Below the pieces are notes generated by a model. The model was not told where the DNA came from. It did not search any database and saw nothing but the letters and a program-made list of their open reading frames with translations. Source: UBA1426 sp052034085 (GTDB lineage: Bacteria > Bacillota > Clostridia > Peptostreptococcales > Anaerovoracaceae). Taken from it: 50,768 nucleotides of DNA. The stretch spans positions 1 to 50,768 of the forward strand of contig JBPOJA010000021.1 in assembly GCA_052034085.1 (NCBI GenBank). Direction: 5' to 3'. How positions within the stretch are numbered: position 1 is the stretch's first letter; the number at the start of each line of letters is the position of its first letter. The position numbers and the translations under genes were made by a program. Below, piece by piece: positions 1 through 8,004 of this stretch.

Positions 1-2
1 AC

Positions 3-1310
3 TGGACAGCCTTTGAGAATTACTGGACAGCCTATGGCGGATTCCCGGGAGAAGGCTCAGTAGATGACGATTTGGCTATAGGCTTTGCGAAGGCTGCAAT
101 AGAAAACGCAACATATGAAGCAAATCACGAAGAAGCGGAATTTCAATCGATAGCTAAGTCCAAGGTTAAAGAAATAATTGATGCACTGAATGTTTGGAAT
201 GTCGATTTCAATATTAATTCGGTCAGCTATACAAGATCTGTTAGCGGATTAGCAAATAATCCCGCAGGAGAGAATGGCAGTTATGTGTTTACAGTCGATA
301 TAGAGAAAGGCATAGGCACACCTGTAGTTACTGAGGAACTGACGATGACAATTGTTGCCAAGCACTATGCGGGTGGCGGTAGCGGAGGTGGCGGAGGCGG
401 AGAAACTCCTGCCGAGCCGGATCAGATTACCACAACTGAAACACTGGATGACGGCACAGTAATAACCACAGTAACCGATACAGGAACAGGAGATAAAAAA
501 GTTACAACGAAAGGCCCAGACGGAACAACAGGCATATTTGATATGCCTAAAGGCGGGCCGATTACAGGCACAATAACACTGGGCAATGGTGTTGCTGGAG
601 CATTGGTCCCTGTACCGGTACCCGGTGCAAATGGAGGCACGGTAGCTGTACGAGTCAACAGTGACGGCACAGAAGAATTGATAAAATACTCCTTCGTCCT
701 GGATGGCATGATGTATGTTCCGCTTGATGAGAATGCAAAAATAAGAATAATCAATAATGGCAAGCAATTTACAGATCTCAATCAGGCGGATTGGGCAAAA
801 GGTGCCATAGATTTTGTAACAGCGCGTGAGCTTTTCTTTGGCACCGGCGAAACGGAATTCTCACCCAACCGTCCCATGACACGCGGCATGCTTGCTACAG
901 TGCTCTATCGTCTGGCCGGCGAACCTGAAGTGGAGAAAGGCGATTTTGCAGATGTGAGCGGCGATGCATATTATGCTAATGCCGTTGCCTGGGCAGCTAA
1001 GGCGGGTGTTGTGTTCGGAGTAGATGAAAATCGTTTTGCTCCGGATAGTGAGATTACCCGTGAGCAGCTGGCATCGATGCTGTATCGCTTTGCTGGCAGT
1101 CCTGCGGTAAATGGCTCCTTGGCAGGATTTGAAGATGCCAACAAATTATCTGATTGGGCAAAAGAATCAGTTGCGTGGGCAGTGGAACAGGGAATAATCA
1201 AAGGAAGAACCAGTACCACTATCGTACCCGGAGCTAATGCAACACGTGCAGAGGTAGCATCTATGCTGCAGAGATTTGTGATTTTAGCGGGAGGGAAACA
1301 GATAAACTAA
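3..1310 (+). CDS. SLH-domain surface protein, 5'-truncated by window edge
   Basis: This is the C-terminal 435 residues of a secreted cell-surface protein. The frame stays open to the window edge; a TTG at 72 could be mistaken for a start, but there is no ribosome site before it. In order one sees an unrecognised N-terminal part, a Gly-rich linker (GGGSGGGGGG, around 360-410 nt), a Thr/Gly-rich beta-type segment, and three SLH repeats at about 785-910, 965-1100 and 1145-1290. Each SLH repeat carries the WAxxAI/V...A...G and TRxxxAxML-type signatures. SLH domains bind pyruvylated secondary wall polymer, which fits the CsaB-containing island at the other end of the window. The first bases contain an in-frame 7-residue near-repeat (WTAFENY / WTAYGGF). 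The N-terminal function cannot be judged. Confidence 0.88.
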   Translation, partial: WTAFENYWTAYGGFPGEGSVDDDLAIGFAKAAIENATYEANHEEAEFQSIAKSKVKEIIDALNVWNVDFNINSVSYTRSVSGLANNPAGENGSYVFTVDIEKGIGTPVVTEELTMTIVAKHYAGGGSGGGGGGETPAEPDQITTTETLDDGTVITTVTDTGTGDKKVTTKGPDGTTGIFDMPKGGPITGTITLGNGVAGALVPVPVPGANGGTVAVRVNSDGTEELIKYSFVLDGMMYVPLDENAKIRIINNGKQFTDLNQADWAKGAIDFVTARELFFGTGETEFSPNRPMTRGMLATVLYRLAGEPEVEKGDFADVSGDAYYANAVAWAAKAGVVFGVDENRFAPDSEITREQLASMLYRFAGSPAVNGSLAGFEDANKLSDWAKESVAWAVEQGIIKGRTSTTIVPGANATRAEVASMLQRFVILAGGKQIN

Positions 1311-1351
1311 CTTCTTCAGCTTGAAATGAAACAAAGGTAGAATTAAAAATA

Positions 1352-1385
1352 CAATCAGCGGATAAAGTACTTTGTCCGCTGATTG
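1352..1385 (+). terminator. Rho-independent terminator after SLH gene
   Basis: A 16-bp inverted repeat (arms 1352-1367 and 1370-1385, one G-T wobble) around a 2-nt loop, placed 41 nt after the SLH gene. The following T run is weak. Confidence 0.65.
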
Positions 1386-1474
1386 TGTTCTCGCATAATG
1401 TTCATTATTATATCATCTTGCATCGGAATATGTTAAAATAAAATATCATGTTCAGTAAGAGGGAGGAAATTTTG

Positions 1475-1951
1475 ATGTTCAGAGAAATGAGAAGACCCAA
1501 GCAAGCTCTATCAAAGGAAAAATGCGTGAAAATTCTGAGGGAGGGGGAACTTTGTGTCATGGCTGTCAGCGGCGATGATGACTATCCTTATGCAGTGCCG
1601 GTAAACTATGCTTACAGGGATGAAAAAATCTATTTTCATTGTGCTACTGAAGGTCATAAAATAGATGCTATAAAAAGAAACGATAAAGTATCGTTTTGCG
1701 TAATTTCAAAAAGTACCGTGGATCCTCAGGGCCTTAGAACAGATTTTGCCAGTGTAATAGCATTTGGGAGAGCGAGAATTCTTGCCGGTGGTGAAGAGAG
1801 AATGGATGCGCTTAATCTCATCGGTGACAGATTTTCCGCTGACTTCCCGGAAGAAGTTGAGAACGAGATCAAAGTGGAGTGGGACAATGTAGCCCTGGTA
1901 GAAGTGGCCATAGAGCATATGACAGGTAAAGTGGGCATAGCACTTGTTTAG
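1475..1951 (+). CDS. Pyridoxamine 5'-phosphate oxidase-like / Nim-family flavoprotein
   Basis: A 158-residue protein of the split-barrel FMN-binding family that includes the 5-nitroimidazole reductase NimA. Supporting features are the N-terminal MRR...L...C..IL..GE pattern, a conserved central GHKIDAI motif, and the length. Members bind FMN, and some reduce nitro compounds; the physiological substrate is usually unknown. An in-frame ATG at 1448 would add nine residues, but the GGGAGG at 1461-1466 sits 8 nt before the ATG at 1475, so I chose the latter. The gene is monocistronic between two terminators and convergent with the universal stress gene. The family is clear; actual nitroreductase activity is inference. 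Confidence 0.85.
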   Translation: MFREMRRPKQALSKEKCVKILREGELCVMAVSGDDDYPYAVPVNYAYRDEKIYFHCATEGHKIDAIKRNDKVSFCVISKSTVDPQGLRTDFASVIAFGRARILAGGEERMDALNLIGDRFSADFPEEVENEIKVEWDNVALVEVAIEHMTGKVGIALV

Positions 1952-1971
1952 CTTTTGAGAAAACGCAAACC

Positions 1972-2003
1972 AAACAGGAGCTTCTTTGCAGAAGCCCCTG
2001 TTT
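1972..2003. terminator. Bidirectional terminator between convergent genes
   Basis: A 14-bp stem (1972-1985 / 1990-2003, one mismatch) with a TTGC loop, followed by ATTTTATTATT on the + strand. It lies between the Nim-like gene and the universal stress gene and can serve both. Confidence 0.75.
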
Positions 2004-2019
2004 ATTTTATTATTCCGGA

Positions 2020-2478
2020 TTATTGTACTACCAGTACGGGTCTGCTGGTGGAGTGAAGCACCCTGGTGGTTACACTGCCCATATACATTCTTCTGGTGCG
2101 GGAGCCCATGCCGTTGGAGCCCATAACTATCATATCCACATCCTGTTCATCCGCAAAATCCACTATGACTGAATAGATGTTTGCGCCGGGCTTATCCAGT
2201 ACAAAGGTCTCCACCTTGGTATCTCCCAAAGCAGCCTTGGATTCTTCCAGCAATTTGTTTGCATCTTCCCTGGCGGTAGCTACTATATCTTTCCAGTCCA
2301 GAGCCACGGAATCCTGGGCCAGCCTGGGGCTGAAATTGTAATAGGCAACAGCCGATCTGACATTTATAATGTTGAGAAGCAAAATGGTGCTGCCCATGCA
2401 GTCTGCCAGTTCCTTGGCTTTCATCATGGCTCTCTGGGAAAATTCAGAGCCGTCTATAGGTACTAAAATAGTCTTCAT
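2020..2478 (-). CDS. Universal stress protein, UspA family
   Basis: A 152-residue single Usp domain beginning MKTILVPIDGS, the family's first strand plus the Asp that contacts ATP. The C-terminal nucleotide loop is MGSNGMGSR...MGSV. Its glycine spacing has ten residues between the second and third anchor glycine, where the canonical G-x2-G-x9-G-S motif has nine, so ATP binding is probable but not certain. The frame extends to a GTG at 2487 and other Mets. AGAGGGG ends 9 nt before the ATG at 2478, so that start is preferred. The gene is monocistronic. Usp proteins are small cytoplasmic stress-related proteins; the specific role is unknown. Confidence 0.9.
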   Translation of the reverse strand: MKTILVPIDGSEFSQRAMMKAKELADCMGSTILLLNIINVRSAVAYYNFSPRLAQDSVALDWKDIVATAREDANKLLEESKAALGDTKVETFVLDKPGANIYSVIVDFADEQDVDMIVMGSNGMGSRTRRMYMGSVTTRVLHSTSRPVLVVQ

Positions 2479-2571
2479 TTTCATCACCCCTCTAAATATA
2501 GCTACCCATTTGAAGAGAAAAAAAACAATAATGCAGAATTTTCAAATAAAAATACGCAGGCATTTTGGGTA

Positions 2572-2600
2572 TTGAAAAAGAACATATGTTCTGCTATTAT
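2572..2600 (+). promoter_or_regulatory. Sigma-A promoter of dinB
   Basis: -35 TTGAAA (2572-2577), a spacer of exactly 17 nt, and -10 TATTAT (2595-2600), 44 nt before the dinB start. The spacer contains a LexA operator. Confidence 0.85.
2579..2592. promoter_or_regulatory. LexA (SOS) box over the dinB promoter
   Basis: AGAACATATGTTCT is a perfect 14-bp palindrome matching the Gram-positive LexA/DinR box (CGAACNNNNGTTCG type). It lies between the -35 and -10 elements, so bound LexA would block RNA polymerase. Confidence 0.88.
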
Positions 2601-2643
2601 GAAATACACCGGGATATCAGGGATTTAACGGAGGGAAATCGAT

Positions 2644-3900
2644 GTGACCAGAGAGATTTTGCACATAGATGCCAATAGTGCCTATTTGAGCTGGACGGCG
2701 GTTCATCTGCTGGAAAATGGATATCCTTTGGACATAAGGACCGTTCCTGCCGTTATATCCGGGAATCCCAGGAAGCGACACGGTATAATCCTGGCCAAAT
2801 CCATACCTTCAAAAGCTTTCGGCATCAAAACCGGAGAAAGCCTGTATGAAGCCTTGAGCAAATGCCCCGGGCTTATGATTTTCCCTCCCGACTATAATCT
2901 CTACATGAAGTGTAGCGATAGTCTGCATGATATTTTAGCAAAATATACGCCACTGACAGAGCGTTACAGTGTAGATGAATGCTTTATGGATTATAGCGGT
3001 TCAGGTTACAAATTTGGTCCGCCGCTGGAGCTTGCCCACAGGATTAAGGAAGAGATAAAGAAAGAACTTGGTTTCACCGTGAATATAGGGGTTTCCTCTA
3101 ATAAACTCCTGGCCAAAATGGGTTCGGGGCTTAAGAAACCCGACAAAGTACACAGCCTGTATCCGGAGGAAATGGAGGAGAAACTCTGGCCTTTGCCGGT
3201 GGAAGATCTTTTCATGGTAGGCAGGGCCACAGCGCGAAAATTGAAAAGAATCAACATCAGCACCATAGGAGATCTGGCCAGGGCAGACCCTCTGCATATG
3301 CGTGCTCTCTTAAAGAGCCATGGGACTCTTGTATGGAATTATGCCAACGGCATAGACAATTCTCCGGTGCTCCCAAATAATTTCATTATTCAAAAGGGCA
3401 TAGGGAACAGTACCACCACCGCTTTTGATGTGGAAACACAGGATGAAGCCTGCAAGATCCTGCTGGCATTGACGGAAAAAGTGGGTATGAGGCTGAGGCG
3501 TTCAGGCTGCAGAGCATCCCTGGTAGCTATAGCTTTGAGGAGCTATGATTTTACCGGATATACCCACCAGATTCAACTGAATGATTACATAGACAGCACC
3601 GGCGAAATATATGAATATGCCTGCAGGCTTTTGGAACAATGCTGGAAAGGGGAGCCCCTGCGTCATATGGGGGTGTCGGTGTCAAACTTTGCTGACAGAA
3701 ACAGCTGTGAACAGCTGTCCATATTTAGAACGAGGCTTGCGGAAAAAAACAGGAGGGCAGACAGGGCCGTGGATGAAATCCGGCAGAAATACGGAGATGA
3801 GTCCATAATACGGGGAGTTTTCGCAAATACGGATTATAAACCAATACAGGGAGGCACACATGATGGTGAATATATTATGATGGGAGGCTACAGGTCATGA
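2644..3900 (+). CDS. dinB: Y-family DNA polymerase IV, translesion synthesis
   Basis: A 418-residue Y-family polymerase that copies past damaged bases. The palm metal-binding residues are visible: Asp9 in LHIDANSAY, and Asp111-Glu112 in YSVDECFMDYS. The SSNKLLAKMGSGLKKP segment and a C-terminal little-finger region follow. The start is GTG at 2644: GGAGGG (2630-2635) lies 8 nt upstream, and the overlapping ATG at 2642 runs straight into TGA. Expression should be SOS-induced, because a LexA box covers the promoter. The last bases overlap the next gene (ATGA), so the two are probably translationally coupled. Assignment to DinB rather than a UmuC-like Y polymerase rests on length and motifs. Confidence 0.93.
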   Translation: MTREILHIDANSAYLSWTAVHLLENGYPLDIRTVPAVISGNPRKRHGIILAKSIPSKAFGIKTGESLYEALSKCPGLMIFPPDYNLYMKCSDSLHDILAKYTPLTERYSVDECFMDYSGSGYKFGPPLELAHRIKEEIKKELGFTVNIGVSSNKLLAKMGSGLKKPDKVHSLYPEEMEEKLWPLPVEDLFMVGRATARKLKRINISTIGDLARADPLHMRALLKSHGTLVWNYANGIDNSPVLPNNFIIQKGIGNSTTTAFDVETQDEACKILLALTEKVGMRLRRSGCRASLVAIALRSYDFTGYTHQIQLNDYIDSTGEIYEYACRLLEQCWKGEPLRHMGVSVSNFADRNSCEQLSIFRTRLAEKNRRADRAVDEIRQKYGDESIIRGVFANTDYKPIQGGTHDGEYIMMGGYRS

Positions 3901-4160
3901 AAATTTTGGCCGAACCTATTGATGCGCTGGTCATGTTCCGCGGCAGAGATACACCCAGGCCCTATAAATTTCGCTATGAGGATGCGGATTCTGCTATTCA
4001 TGAAATAAAAATAGATAAAATAATCCAGGTTGAACAAAGCAAAAAAGCAGGCATAAAAGCTCTGGTTTATCTGTGTCAAAGTGAGATAAACCGGCAACTG
4101 GTGCTTTATGAGCTGAAATACTTAATAGAGGAGTGCAGGTGGGAGCTATATAAGATGTAA
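3897..4160 (+). CDS. Small unknown protein coupled to dinB
   Basis: An 87-residue protein whose ATG overlaps the dinB stop codon by 4 nt, so it is co-transcribed with and probably translationally coupled to the SOS polymerase. The N-terminal half looks beta-rich (repeating hydrophobic/charged pattern), and the C-terminal half is a likely amphipathic helix ending in WELYKM. It has no signal peptide or membrane segment. I do not recognise the family. Some Gram-positive Y polymerases have small partner genes of the YolD type, but this sequence does not clearly match that family. A role in lesion bypass is inferred from context only. Confidence 0.7.
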   Translation: MKILAEPIDALVMFRGRDTPRPYKFRYEDADSAIHEIKIDKIIQVEQSKKAGIKALVYLCQSEINRQLVLYELKYLIEECRWELYKM

Positions 4161-4224
4161 GTGTGCTATAATCAAAGAGCACTATACCAGGCGTCATAAT
4201 GAGTACACACCATGGAGGAGAAAA

Positions 4225-4644
4225 ATGTCGAAAGTAAAAATGACCTCAGGCGATTTTGAGTTCACAGGCACGCTTTTAGAAGATGTCGCCCCGGAAACCT
4301 GCAGAGTTTTCAAAGCGATGCTACCGCTGACAAGCAAATTTATTCATGTGAGATGGAGCGGCGAAGGCATATGGATTCCCTACGGAGATTTCCGCACCGG
4401 ACTGGAGTATGAGAACCACATTTCTCATCCTGCAGCCGGAGAAATGCTGCTTTATCCCGGAGGCATCAGTGAAATGGAAATAATTTTATCTTACGGGAGA
4501 TGCTGCTTCGCATGTCAATACGGTCAGCTGGCAGGCAATCATTTTCTGACTATTACGGAGGGTCTTGACAGATTGTACGAATTCGGCAGGAAAGTTTTGT
4601 GGGAAGGGGCGCAGGAGCTTAGAATAGAACTGCTGGAGGACTGA
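4225..4644 (+). CDS. DUF3830 / cyclophilin-like fold protein
   Basis: A 139-residue protein resembling the DUF3830 family, which adopts a cyclophilin-like barrel. Telltale stretches are ETCRVFKAMLPL near residue 25, HVRWSGEGIWIP near 42, LYPGGISEMEI near 75, GQLAGNHF near 98 and VLWEGAQEL near 128. Biochemical function is unknown for the family, and isomerase activity should not be assumed. GGAGG lies 7-8 nt before the ATG. It appears to lead a short + strand cluster with a hydrolase and a VOC protein, 30 nt before the hydrolase. Confidence 0.8.
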   Translation: MSKVKMTSGDFEFTGTLLEDVAPETCRVFKAMLPLTSKFIHVRWSGEGIWIPYGDFRTGLEYENHISHPAAGEMLLYPGGISEMEIILSYGRCCFACQYGQLAGNHFLTITEGLDRLYEFGRKVLWEGAQELRIELLED

Positions 4645-4674
4645 TGTAAGATCGCAGAAGGGTTGAAATGCAAA

Positions 4675-5451
4675 ATGATCAGAAAAAATATTTTAAGCCT
4701 GCAAGGATATGATATTCCCTGTATATATAATGTTTCCGGGACAGAAGAGAAAACAGTGGTTATAAGCCACGGGCTGGGCAGCAGTAAGGAAAGCCCTACT
4801 GTTATGGCTTTGGTTGAAAAGTTGGAGGCCGCCGATATGGGTTATATTGCTTACGACTTCCCCGGACATGGTGACAGTCCCGTGGATGGAGAGGATTTCC
4901 TTGTGAGCAATTGCATAAATGATTTGGCAGCCATAGCCACTTTCGCAGGAGAATTGTTACCCGGTGGGGAAATTATGTATTTTTCATCAAGCTTCGGAGC
5001 ATATATAAATCTGCTTTTCTTATCACGGAGATACAAAGCAGAACAAAGCAAAAGAATTGGCGGCTTTGAAGCACCCAAATCCTTTTTGAGAGCTGCAGCA
5101 GTAAACATGCCGGGAATATTCAAAGAGCGCGAAACTCCCGAACTGGTGGAATTGCTGAAAAATCCAGGATATTTCATGTTGGAGGAAGGTTACGAAAGAC
5201 CCTTGAAAATCACAGCAGAGTTTTGCAGAGAACTGTACGAAAATGACTTGTATGAAAAATATGAAAAAGGCAGCGGCCGTCTGACAATGATTCATGGCAT
5301 CGAGGATGAAACGGCATCTGTGGAGGATGCCAAAGCTTTTGCCCGGATGGCCGGTGCTGATCTGATTATCATTGAGGGCGGGTTTCACAGGCTTATGGAC
5401 GAAGATCAAATGGAAGCTGTGCTTGCAAAAGCAATGGAGGTGTTCAAATGA
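4675..5451 (+). CDS. Alpha/beta hydrolase, probable serine esterase/lipase-like
   Basis: A 258-residue alpha/beta-hydrolase. Visible elements are the oxyanion loop SHGLGSSKES, YDFPGHGDS, a nucleophile elbow that reads SSSFGA instead of the usual GxSxG (first Gly replaced by Ser), an acid residue in HGIEDE, and the histidine in GGFHRLMD. The triad is therefore intact. There is no signal peptide, so it is cytoplasmic. The start is uncertain: TTG at 4663 has no room for a ribosome site, so ATG at 4675 with GAAGGG 12 nt upstream is preferred. It overlaps the following VOC gene by 4 nt (ATGA). Substrate unknown. Confidence 0.82.
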   Translation: MIRKNILSLQGYDIPCIYNVSGTEEKTVVISHGLGSSKESPTVMALVEKLEAADMGYIAYDFPGHGDSPVDGEDFLVSNCINDLAAIATFAGELLPGGEIMYFSSSFGAYINLLFLSRRYKAEQSKRIGGFEAPKSFLRAAAVNMPGIFKERETPELVELLKNPGYFMLEEGYERPLKITAEFCRELYENDLYEKYEKGSGRLTMIHGIEDETASVEDAKAFARMAGADLIIIEGGFHRLMDEDQMEAVLAKAMEVFK

Positions 5452-5807
5452 AATTTTTATGGGCCACATTAAATGTCAGGGACCTGGCGGAAAGTGTAGA
5501 ATTTTATCAGGATGTAATAGGTCTCACAGTGGACAGGCGCTTCCCCATTGAGGGAGGAGAGATAGTCTTCATGGGCAGTGGAGAAACAAAAGTGGAGTTG
5601 ATTTATGACGGAACCGATAAATGGAAGGGGGCCAAACCGGGGATATGTCTGGGATTTAAAACAGACTCCCTTGAGGCAAAGATGGTAGATGTCAGGAGTC
5701 AGGGCTATGAAATACTGGCAGGCCCCATCTGGCCAAATCCCGGTATTGGATTTTTCTACATAGAGGATCCAAATGGGGTCAGAGTACAATTAGTGGAAGA
5801 AAAATAA
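5448..5807 (+). CDS. VOC-family (glyoxalase/dioxygenase superfamily) protein
   Basis: A 119-residue single vicinal-oxygen-chelate unit: LNVRDLAESVEFYQDVIGL at the start, and FFYIEDPNGVRVQLVE at the end with the metal-ligand Glu position near the C-terminus. Such proteins are metal-dependent lyases, dioxygenases or antibiotic-binding proteins, and the substrate cannot be told here. It is coupled to the upstream hydrolase by a 4-nt overlap, and its stop codon lies inside the terminator stem. Confidence 0.82.
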   Translation: MKFLWATLNVRDLAESVEFYQDVIGLTVDRRFPIEGGEIVFMGSGETKVELIYDGTDKWKGAKPGICLGFKTDSLEAKMVDVRSQGYEILAGPIWPNPGIGFFYIEDPNGVRVQLVEEK

Positions 5808-5836
5808 GAGGCGGTTTATTTCAAAGCGCCTCTTAT
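5804..5836. terminator. Hairpin terminator between VOC gene and ccsA-like gene
   Basis: A perfect 10-bp stem (5804-5813 / 5827-5836) with a 13-nt loop, between convergent genes. It can end both transcripts; the T run is weak. Confidence 0.6.
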
Positions 5837-5866
5837 GCTGTACTGCAATTGTCACCGGCAATGGAT

Positions 5867-6673
5867 TTATCTGTAACTGTGAATCCCGGGAAGTAGAATA
5901 TTCACTCCTGCAAAAGTAAACAGCACGCAGATGAAGCCTATGACTGAAAACCATGCTGCTGCTTTGCCATGCCAGCCTCTGTTAAAGCGCAGATGCAGGT
6001 AGGCAGCATAGATTATCCAGGTAATAAGGGACCAGGTTTCCTTGGGATCCCAGCCCCAGTAGCGGGCCCAGGCATGCTTTGCCCAGATGGCTCCGGTAAT
6101 AATAACCAGGCTCAGCATCAAAAAACCAAAAGCTATTACTCTGTAGCTTAAATAGTCCGATGCCTCCCTGTCAGGTGAAGACTGGCTGTCTGATTTTAAG
6201 CCAATTAGGTACATGACTGAAAGACCGCAGGCCACTGCAAAGGAGCCATAAGCCACAATGGCAGTGCTCACGTGGAAATTGAGCCAGCCGCTTTGAAGCG
6301 CCGGCATGAGAGGTTTAATGTCCTTTGGCAGCATTGAAGCATAGCCCATCATAAGGAAAGCCAGGGGCATGACAAAGGCACCCACCGCTGTAAATTTATA
6401 CTTGAATTGCAGAACCAGGAAACACAACACTATGCCCCAGGTAAAGCTGTTGGCAAACTCAAACTGGTTACTGAAGGGCAGACGCCCCGCTTCAATAATC
6501 CTGACTACCATAGCCACGTTATGGACTATAAAACCTATGGCTGCAAACCATACCGCTGCTTTCCCCATCTTTTCCTTTTTTAATGCCACATGGATGAAGA
6601 AAGAAATTGACGAAGCTATGTATAAAATAAATGCAAGGGTAAAAATGGCTTCCTCAAACTGCACTAAACTCAT
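5867..6673 (-). CDS. ccsA: Cytochrome c biogenesis protein CcsA/ResC type (System II)
   Basis: A 268-residue, about eight-helix membrane protein. The Trp-rich haem-handling signature WGWDPKETWSLITW is near residue 205, and conserved His residues lie in flanking loops (HNVAM, HVSTAIV). Together with ResB it exports haem and attaches it to CxxCH motifs outside the membrane. The start has AAGGAG 10 nt upstream and lies immediately after the resB stop, so the pair is one transcript. Its obvious client is the multiheme cytochrome just upstream on the same strand. A cytochrome c maturation system in a fermentative-looking anaerobe points to respiration with an extracytoplasmic acceptor. Confidence 0.92.
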   Translation of the reverse strand: MSLVQFEEAIFTLAFILYIASSISFFIHVALKKEKMGKAAVWFAAIGFIVHNVAMVVRIIEAGRLPFSNQFEFANSFTWGIVLCFLVLQFKYKFTAVGAFVMPLAFLMMGYASMLPKDIKPLMPALQSGWLNFHVSTAIVAYGSFAVACGLSVMYLIGLKSDSQSSPDREASDYLSYRVIAFGFLMLSLVIITGAIWAKHAWARYWGWDPKETWSLITWIIYAAYLHLRFNRGWHGKAAAWFSVIGFICVLFTFAGVNILLPGIHSYR

Positions 6674-6674
6674 T

Positions 6675-7931
6675 TTACAAATTCTCCTTTGTTTTTATGG
6701 ATGATAAAATTCTTTTCAGCTCATTTTCAAGACCCCAAAGATTTTGGCGGGCATGAACTCTGAGGGAGGCTTTTTCCACATCCAGGTGGATGAACTTGGG
6801 ATAAAAGTAGAAGGAAAGAGCCATACCTAAAAGGATAACAAAGCTGCCCAGAAGAATGAAAATATAGCTGAAATCTTCTCTGGTGGTAATACCGGTGTAG
6901 AGCTTGGATTCGGTGAAGCTTACCAGATAATCGCCGAAAGGAGCCGGTTGTCCGGGTTCTAAAACATACGACCCCACTGTTTCTCCAAAGTGATATAAAA
7001 TCAGGGCATAATATGGATTATTCTCTCTTTCAGTCATTGATAATGGCATGCCGTTATCTGCAACAACCATATCAGGGAAATAACCATATAGAAATATTGT
7101 CATGTGCTCAGGCTGGTAAAAATATGATTCACCGTTTCTGAGCCAGCCCTGCTCCAGGATCTCGCCGGATTCATTGGCTATACTAAAATGGCTGGCCCAG
7201 CCATAGCTGGCCTGGTAAAAGTTCTTCTTTTTATAGTTTAAAGGCTTATTGACCCAGATGGTTTCTTTTCGGGTTTCGCCGTTGCTTTCGATTATTACAA
7301 GGTCACTGTAGTATTGGGATACGCTGCCGTCATCCCTGAATTCCAGATAAAAATTTTCCAGGGCAATATGGTAACCGTCTTCCGGAAAAGCCTTGATATC
7401 TCCCGGAAGCAGATTGAAGAAATCCTCCCTGGCAAAAAGACTGCCCAGAAATCCGCCTAAAATAATTATTATGATTCCGAGATGGGTTACGGCCGGCCCC
7501 AGGTTGCCGATTTTGTGCTTAAAAGCTTTAATGCCATGTTCTGTTTCCAGCAGATGGTATTTTCTTTTTTTAAGGGCTTCTGCAAAGGCTTCAGTATCCA
7601 TGGTGGAATTATAGTAATTAGTCGAATCTTCTTTTACAGTCGGGAAAAAGTCGCTTCTCATCCTGTGCCTCTGAGCAGGCCATTTGATAATAGTACAGCC
7701 GGAGAGGTTTATGACAAACAGAACCACAAGAATCCCAAAAATTACGGAACTGTAAACTTTATTCATCTGAAGCAGAAGAATAAGTGATGACAGCGTGCCG
7801 TATTCCATAGAATAAAAAGCAGTTTCTCTGCCTTGTGGTATGAGAGTCCCGATAACAGAATAGAGAGCAATGAAAACAAGTAAAACTATGGCTAATTTCA
7901 GGCTGAATAGTTTTTTCCAAAAAGTATTAAT
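6675..7931 (-). CDS. resB: ResB-like cytochrome c biogenesis protein, apparent AUU start
   Basis: A ResB-family System II protein of 418 residues if begun at ATT 7931. The first ATG in frame (7808) would delete the first membrane helix (LKLAIVLLVFIALYSVIGT) and the family-typical LIPQG motif, both clearly encoded upstream. AGGAGG (7941-7946) lies 9 nt before ATT 7931, and no ATG, GTG or TTG is in frame between them. AUU initiation is rare but known (infC). A sequence error or another start remains possible. Further helices lie near residues 60 and 115, a large extracytoplasmic domain follows, and a final helix is near 370. It functions with the adjacent CcsA. Confidence 0.87.
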   Translation of the reverse strand: MNTFWKKLFSLKLAIVLLVFIALYSVIGTLIPQGRETAFYSMEYGTLSSLILLLQMNKVYSSVIFGILVVLFVINLSGCTIIKWPAQRHRMRSDFFPTVKEDSTNYYNSTMDTEAFAEALKKRKYHLLETEHGIKAFKHKIGNLGPAVTHLGIIIIILGGFLGSLFAREDFFNLLPGDIKAFPEDGYHIALENFYLEFRDDGSVSQYYSDLVIIESNGETRKETIWVNKPLNYKKKNFYQASYGWASHFSIANESGEILEQGWLRNGESYFYQPEHMTIFLYGYFPDMVVADNGMPLSMTERENNPYYALILYHFGETVGSYVLEPGQPAPFGDYLVSFTESKLYTGITTREDFSYIFILLGSFVILLGMALSFYFYPKFIHLDVEKASLRVHARQNLWGLENELKRILSSIKTKENL

Positions 7932-7958
7932 GAGATTAGTCCTCCTTATTAAAAGATA

Positions 7959-7981
7959 AAAGGGGAGGGAGCCTCCCCTTT
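7959..7981 (-). terminator. Terminator between the multiheme cytochrome and resB
   Basis: A GC-rich 10-bp stem (7972-7981 / 7959-7968) with a 3-nt loop, followed on the minus strand by TTATCTTTT. It should end most transcripts from the cytochrome gene before resB; readthrough could supply resB-ccsA. Confidence 0.82.
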
Positions 7982-8004
7982 AAATCTATTGGTTTTTTTA
8001 TGAC

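Noticed and set aside
1..33. 12-bp direct repeat ACTGGACAGCCT at 1-12 and 22-33
   Set aside because: It is in frame within the SLH gene and encodes a short peptide repeat. With the gene cut off, there is no basis to call a mobile-element or attachment site.
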